Positions 27,301-35,100 of a stretch of 64,000 nt of DNA are shown here, piece by piece. The DNA lies in NCBI GenBank assembly GCA_030762175.1, contig CM060833.1, forward strand, positions 1,862,501-1,926,500. The letters run 5' to 3'. Source of the DNA: Metallyticus violacea (Eukaryota > Arthropoda > Insecta > Mantodea > Metallyticidae). The position numbers and the translations under genes were made by a program. Every line of letters begins with the position of its first letter. Position 1 is the stretch's first letter. A model generated the notes under the pieces. That model had not been told where the DNA came from. It searched no databases and saw nothing but the letters and a program-made list of their open reading frames with translations.

Positions 27301-29164
27301 CAATATTGTATGGTCACAACTCATTGTGATTTTAATTTTTTGTTTGGCATTTGTTTAAACACAAGCATTTTGAGTAACAGTGAATAAAATTCATGGTGTG
27401 ATTTAATTCTTTTTCTAAGGAGATTAATGAGAGGATTTTGCCTATTTTGGGTGACACATATGCTTCCCATGAAACATTCAACTTTGGGTAAATAAGTGCA
27501 AATGTGGCAGAACAAGCATTGAAGATACACCATGTCCTCCAAAGCTCCAAACTCAGTTGTGAGGCCAGAAATTATTGATAAAGTCCATTAATTTTTTTTT
27601 GACTGAAAGTGAAAGGGCACGAGTTAAGAGAAGCCACAAGCATCTCAAATGAGAGGGTTAATTTTATTTTGCGTATTGAATTATACGTGAAAAAGCTTTG
27701 CTCAAGATGGGTGCTGCATCTTCTCACTCTGGAGCAGATTGCAAACCTCAAGCAAGCATTGGCCAACTGTTTGTAAATGTTTTAAAAAGAATGTAACCAA
27801 TTTTTACAGCATTTTGTAACTATTACTGAATTGTGGATTCATTACTGTTCACTGGAAAGTAAACAGCAATCTAAACAGTGGATTGCACAAGGCAAAATGA
27901 ATTCCATCCACTGAAAAAGGTTTGACTTCAGTTTTTTGGGATGCAAAAGAATTCTCTTAATTAAGGGGGAAATCTTACTAGAGAATATTGTGCATCACTT
28001 TTGGAGGAAACATCAGATAATGGCTAAGAAGAAGGTATTGTTTCACCACAACATTGTGCTGGTGCATTCAAGTAGTGTCAATTGACTGAATTATGGTTTG
28101 AAATGCTTCCACATACACCCTATTAACCTAATCCTGCTGCCTTGGATTATTATCTGTTCCTGAAACTCAAAATTTTCCTGACTGAACACAAATTTAATCA
28201 AATGTAGAGTCAAACAGAAGGTAAATGTGTATTTTAGGGCCTCAAAGAAGCCCACTGCCACAAGAGCACAAACCTAGAGGGATATTAATGCAAGTGTGTT
28301 GAACTTCCAGGACTGTCAAAAAATAAAATAAGATCTATATGATGAGGGACTGCTAGAATTTCATGTTAATTTATGTGGTTCCACTAACCCACAGTTATAT
28401 AATTTCATAATGCATTCACTATAAGGTACTATTGCCATGGGTGACTGAGGTTTTTTCCAGGTTTCCCTCAGTCCTCATAAATGGCAAAATGCCAGGTAAG
28501 GTATCCTAAACTTAGGTCTGGAATGCTTAAAAAAAAAACTAAAAAAAAAAAACACCTATTAGTTGCTACAAGTAGTTTGAACTATGACATTGTTATTGAA
28601 TTATCAAGACTACTGTAATTTAAATACATGTTAATTTGTGCTCAGCTAGAAAGTAATTGTGTTGTGTTGCAGTGGTTACAGACAGAGGATAAGATAAAGC
28701 AGAAGTTTGTGAAGCAGCTTGTGCAAGTTCTCTCTACATTGAGACGGAGATGTAAAGATAGTGGAACAGAATCCAACATGAACTGGAATGGCATTAGTTC
28801 AGCATTAACAGAAGCCAATTTGTCTGCAGAAAACAAGATGTTCTTGAGCAGATTGGCAAAATTGCTGGAGATCAAGTGGTGAGTATTTTAGAGTTTTTCA
28901 ATAAATGGTGAAATGCAGAGCTCTTATATCTGTTGTTAAATGTCACCTTGTTCATTTAAGTTGGGAGCAGGTTAAAATTGTGAATATATGTCTGGAACAG
29001 AAGCATTCGTGCATTTCCATTGATAGCAGATAAAAAATTGAACACAGTAGGTCAAGGGGACCCATCTATGAATTTTCCAAAATCTGAAGTACTCATCTGA
29101 GTCTTTTGAAAAAGTTTACCAAATCTTAGGTGTGTATAAAGAAATATTTCTGAAAAGTTTAATG

Positions 29165-29195
<31 letters not shown>

Positions 29196-32100
29196 GTTTC
29201 TAAATTATGCAATTTTTATAGACAAATATGTATATTTTATGTAAACTGCTCGTTACGATGCAATTTTTATATTTTTTACACAAAATTGCAGATTTGTGTT
29301 CTTATTCAGCTAGAAAACAAGTTTGCTATGAAATAAACTTTTAAACTTAAATAAATTTTAAAAGAAATTTTTCCATTTGTCGGTTACAGTTTTTGAACAA
29401 AAATTTATGCTTATCAAACATGGCTGAGCTTGGTGCTACATCATGTGTTCCTTATAGTAATTATTGTATAGAAAGTTTTATAGAGCATTTATTTGGGAAA
29501 CTAAAGTCAAAATTCACATTTATAGTTTAAAAAATGCATTGTAAGGAACATTTTAAAAGCTGAAAAATGTTGAAATAACTGCAACTGAGAAAAACAGATT
29601 TGAAAATTTGCATACCGAAACTGACCTGAAATTTGCTTAAATCTGCCGTGCACCACATGTAGGACCTTCTGCTGTATTCTTAGCTTCTTCAGCTCTGCTT
29701 TTGGAGAACTTTAGCCTTTTCCTTTGTGATTTGTAATGTGAATATCATTATCTGAAGTGAGTTCTGGATTTTCAGATGTATGTGATTTGTGCACCGTTTT
29801 CCTGGCCATACTTAGGATTTTGGCTTTTTATATTAGTGTTATCTTCCACAATTTTGTATAGATGTCAATTTTAGGTGTAAGAACTCATACAATTCATGAC
29901 AATTGAGGAGCAAAATTTTCCATTTCAATATGCCTTTTACCCATCTACAATTATTTTATTTACCTCAAAAGGGGCTCTAGTAGAATCTGTGTAATGTTGC
30001 ATTTAGCACTACATATTCCACAAGCAGTGCAATTGTAATGTCATATCCCTGAATTCACTTACAGACATTCCTAATTTCCTTTCTATTGTTGTTTTGCCTT
30101 CTGCATCTTTACATGCTGATGGTCATTTGACACCTTGATGCAGTAAGAATATCATGTTGTGGATTAATGCATGCTTAGTCACTTAGTCACTAACTGCATG
30201 GGGAGCCTCTGCAGATAATCGCCACCCGGGTTGGCGGGTGTGGGGCTGCCCCCTTAAAAAAAAAGCATAGCTGATGATGTGGGCAAAAGCCTGTGAAACA
30301 TGTTCTGTAAAATTCAATGGTAAGTGGAGCATAACTTAAGCTAATTAAAAATAAAAAAGTTATGATGTTATTTAGCTGCAATAACCAAAAATATATATAT
30401 GGAAATCTCGAAAACAACCACCATAAAACAAGTAAACAAATGTATTTATAATTGATATTATTGTTATGAGTTGAATTTTAGCTGATGATGTTAACCAAAT
30501 GTTCTCGAAACCGGTTCTATAAATAATGACAAGTAAATGAGGCATTAAGACATACAATAATATCAATTATATGACTGGCTTCACTGCGCAAGTTCCAATT
30601 TCATTTTAATTAAATGTATTTATGTTGTGTTGACAGCATTGCTAATGACAAGGCTTACAAACACGATTTTCAAGGCTATCAAACTATGAAGTTTTTTTTT
30701 GTGACCAATAGTGCTAAATTTGAATGGAGCAAATTGGAAAAATATGAAAGATATCTAATGAAAGGTACAGATACACTGCCTTGCTCTCCTGATTATAGGT
30801 ATTTACATCCCTCGCTCAATTCTACTCAGATAGGAAACATTTTGGAACAAAAATGATCCTAAAGAATCCAGCTTATTTATGAGCTAAATAACAAAAAATT
30901 GATTTTTTTCTATTTTTGTTCAGTTTTCACCGATTGGTCCTTTCAATCAAAAGATTTATCATTGTATGACATTTGATTTTATCAGTTTTATGGAAAGCAC
31001 TTCATATTATTTACTTTGCTAGACCATAATCACACAAACAGAAGTGTGTATTTGAAATTTCACAGTGCATCATTTAAAACAGTGTTTCTATGCAGATGTG
31101 CCACAAAATCTGTTGCTGTGATAATTCTAATAAAAGTAATTAAAATAATTTCATTCAAAATTTATTTTAAAAGAAAACAAAAAAAATATTAAAGAACTTA
31201 AAAATATTTATTTTAAGTCGGATTTATTGACGTATGTAATATAAGAAAATATTTTAATTATTAATGAGAAACTTGAGGTTGTGTTTTCGTACACAAAAGT
31301 TCAATTCATGATGGAATTGAAGACAAACATGCACTTCCTGTTCAATTGGGAAGAGTTTTGTTCTTTGCTGTGCTGGAAAGCTATCCTTACGCAAATAAAT
31401 GGTTTAAAAATGCAGCAAAATATTAAAGGCAAAGTAAAAAGGTATCCATATTTTCGCCATAACACATCTTTAGGTTTGTCATACTACTTTGTGTGCTTGC
31501 ATGCTTAGAGTTGATCTTATTGTGGTCACATGATCAAAGATTAAACTTAATCACATCATATGAATAAAATCACATGATATATATCATACTAAACACTCTT
31601 CATTTTCCTTGCTGTTATGACAATGTAAATATGGTAGCTCTGCTAGCATGTGCTTTAAGGGGGAACCTGATTTCTCTTTATAGAAACTGAAATTCATCAA
31701 AGACTTTCAGTACTTTACAGGGATAGTGCTCTGTTGCTTAAAAGTGTGTGAGTGGATGGAGAAGTTTAAAAGTGACTAGGCAAGCTTGATGCACGAAAAA
31801 GCAGAGCACATCCATCAATCTCCAAGACTGATAAGAAGATTCAGCAAGCTCCAGAATTAGTATTGGCAAACCAGCAAACTGCCTTGTTCTCTACAGATTA
31901 ATCATGATTCTTCCTATCAAATCATCAATGGTGAATTTGGTCTCCACAAAGTGTGAACTAGATAGAGCACAATTACAAATGTGTTAAAATCTGCCAATGC
32001 TTATTCAACTACTACAAGAATAGAGGCTCAGACTTTGAGTAGTCACAGGGGATTAAATAAGGGTTCATCTTTATGAGCCAGAATCCAAGTGTCAGAGAAT

Positions 32101-35100
32101 GGAATAGAAACAGCTGGTATCACTAATGAAGAAAAGTGTTACTAACCATTTTATGGGATTCAAAAGGGGCTATACTGGAAGACCCTGATCAACAGTGCAA
32201 GAGTTGGTCCTGGTGTTCTACTTGCTTCGTACACCCAAGATAATGGATTCATTCCTGGTCAGAGTTTCCTTCGGAAGGGAAGTAAAGTCATGGGTCCCAT
32301 GTGGTAGATTTATGGCATGTAAAAGAACCTCAAGCTTGAAATAAGAGGCCTCTGAGCAAGCTTTATTGACTGTTTCACACCCTGAACTGAATGAGATGCT
32401 GGTAACCTGCGTCCATAAATAAACCAAATATACAGTGCAAGATACAGTGAGTTGCTGCCAACAATGTGAAGCCAGCAATTCACACCAAATGCTGAGACCT
32501 ATTGTTGAAGAAAGTATTGTTGTTGCATAATTTCAGGCCAGACCAATAAAACCATTGGAATTAGAAGGTGCTGGAATACCCTGCCTACACCTCAAATCTA
32601 GCTAAATTTATCATCTCTTTGGACCTCTCAAAGATGCTTTTTGAGGTCAATTTTCTATGAACAACGAACTGAAAAAACCCAACCATCTGAAGACCTTGGA
32701 GGGAATATGCAAGCTTGTGGGGTTGCTGGATCGAGTGTATTGAAAACTAACGAGGCAGTGTAGAAAAATGAAGCAGCTTTTAATATTAATACACACTGTG
32801 AAGTAAGCATTAATAATTTCTTCTGGATAAATTATTTACACACACACTTTCCGGAGATTTACTCAGGACATGATTGGTTCATCGGTCTTTGTCCACATCC
32901 TCAGCTCTTAAACAACTCTGGCAGTTTTGTGATAATCTTGAATAAAGGACTGTCAAAATTCATTAGATTTTGCTTGGTTTTTTATGTAAATTCTTTCTTA
33001 CATGCTTAATTCTTTGGTTGTTGAAATGTTTTTAATTACTAAATGCTTTTTTTCTTTCTCATGGTTTTCATTCCAAAAACGCAGTGCCACTGCTGACTTT
33101 TATATTTGCTATTAATGGATGTATCTCCTATATTCCTTCAACTTTATGCCTACATTTCTTTTAATTTTTTCTACATAGATTTTTTTACAATCTAAATAAT
33201 TGATCTGGTAAATTTCAGACTTTTTCGCTTTGGGCCTGGAATCTGTTTGTTTAATTTCAATAAATTTTTCACGTGTTTTTTGTTTGTTGTCCGTCTCTTT
33301 GCTAAGTCATTTGACTTAGAATGGTAGGTATTTGTTTTTTATACTTTTTTTGTTCAGTGATATATTTACTGGTGTATATGTCATGCTGTTAAATGCTGCT
33401 TCTTTATGTGATTTTAAATGTTATCTAGGACTGAAACAATGAGCTTTGATGTAATTGTCTCTGTATGTGTTTTTTCTGTAGATCCCAAATTCAGACTTAT
33501 TATACTTAATTATATTCAGGTCTAAAAATGGCAGTATATTTTCTTTTTCAGTTTTGATGGTGAATGTAATTGTGGACTCTTGTAGGTTTAAAGATGCTGA
33601 TGTTTGTCAGGATTTTGAAAAATTTACATTGGAAAAACAAAGAGGTATAAGGTTGAAGGAACATTGGAGCAACATCCATTATAAGCAAATAGAAAATTCA
33701 ATGGTGGTATCGCATTTTGAAAACCTTTAGACAAAAAAAAAAAAGCACCAAGTTATTAAAAGTAGTTCAACAACCAAAGGAATTAAACATGTTAAAAAAC
33801 ATTTACATAAAAACACAAGCAACACCTAATGAATTTTGACATCTTGGAAACAGACAGCTCTTATTCAAGTTTATCACAAAACCACCAATCTATCCAGATA
33901 CCTATCAACCAGACTTCAACTAACTATCCAACATTGTTTAACAGCTGAGGATGTGGACAAAGTTCCATCAAACATGCCCTGAGTAAATCTGAAGCCAGAA
34001 AGTGTGTATTAAAATAGGACATTATTAATGACATAACTTGTTAAACTTCTACTTTTGTATAAATAAATTAGAAAATCAAGAGTGGGATAATTTTTTATTT
34101 TCCCTCATATTACTGAGTATAGTCTTTGTGCTAACATCCAAAACTGAAGCACCGATAGTTCATAATATTTCAGTTGAAGTGACTGAAGTTTTGCAGATGC
34201 TGTTCTCTCTCCAGAGGAGCTGAGAGGTAGATTCTAGGGATACAGCACTGCATAAGGATTGCAAGCCAATCATACTATAGTGTGGAGGGAAAATATTGTG
34301 TGAAGCATTATAATTACTTCAAATGTCACCAACTCTTCTTTTAATCAGATTTTTTAAAAAATAAAATGAACATATTAATGCATGTGTGTCAAATTATCAA
34401 TCAACTGACTGCTGAAGGCAAGTTGTGCTCATTCTTTCCATTTTGCATGTTAGTGTGCCAAGGGACTTCTCTTTGCAGGGTAGTGCATTGTAAACAAAAG
34501 AGATTGAGAACCACGGATTCAAAGAATAATCTGATACTACCATCAACTTTATTTCAGGCTGAGAACTTTTTGAATTTCCATCATGGAGCCATTCCAGTCC
34601 TAAGTAAAAAGTACTGTGTGATATACACCATTGGTGAGAAATGAAAAAAACCTCAGTTAGGCAGGAGGTCCAAACAGAAATCTATGAATGGGCATTCAAA
34701 AGTAATTACAATAGTAGTTTTATACAAATGAAATATCCCTACCACCTGTGGTGCCTCAGTAAAAACAATACTCCCCATCAATCAATGCACCATTGCCATC
34801 TTATTCATTATGGTATTGCAGGAAGTCTATACCATCACTTGTGGACAGCTGTCTGAATTTCCTGATGATGTTACTCATAGCAAGTCCTTCATGCTGTTGA
34901 AACAATCTGGTGAATATGGTGGGTATGGCACAACAAGAATCCCAGCAATGCCAACTTTGCAACTGCAGTGTTACTGGTGTGACTGTGCATTTTCATTTTG
35001 GATGAACACTCCTGTTAGTCATTTCTTGTTTTGCCATTGTTGAATTCTGCATCTGAGTTATGTAACAGTCTCAGAGTTCCTTGAGGAAGCCAGTCCATTA

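Noticed and set aside
30372..30566. Minus-strand 64-codon frame
   Set aside because: It crosses the hammerhead element and its target duplication, so it is not an ancestral reading frame.
34860..34900. CTGATGATG motif as another hammerhead
   Set aside because: No GAAA with pairing stems follows; it lies in decayed mariner sequence.
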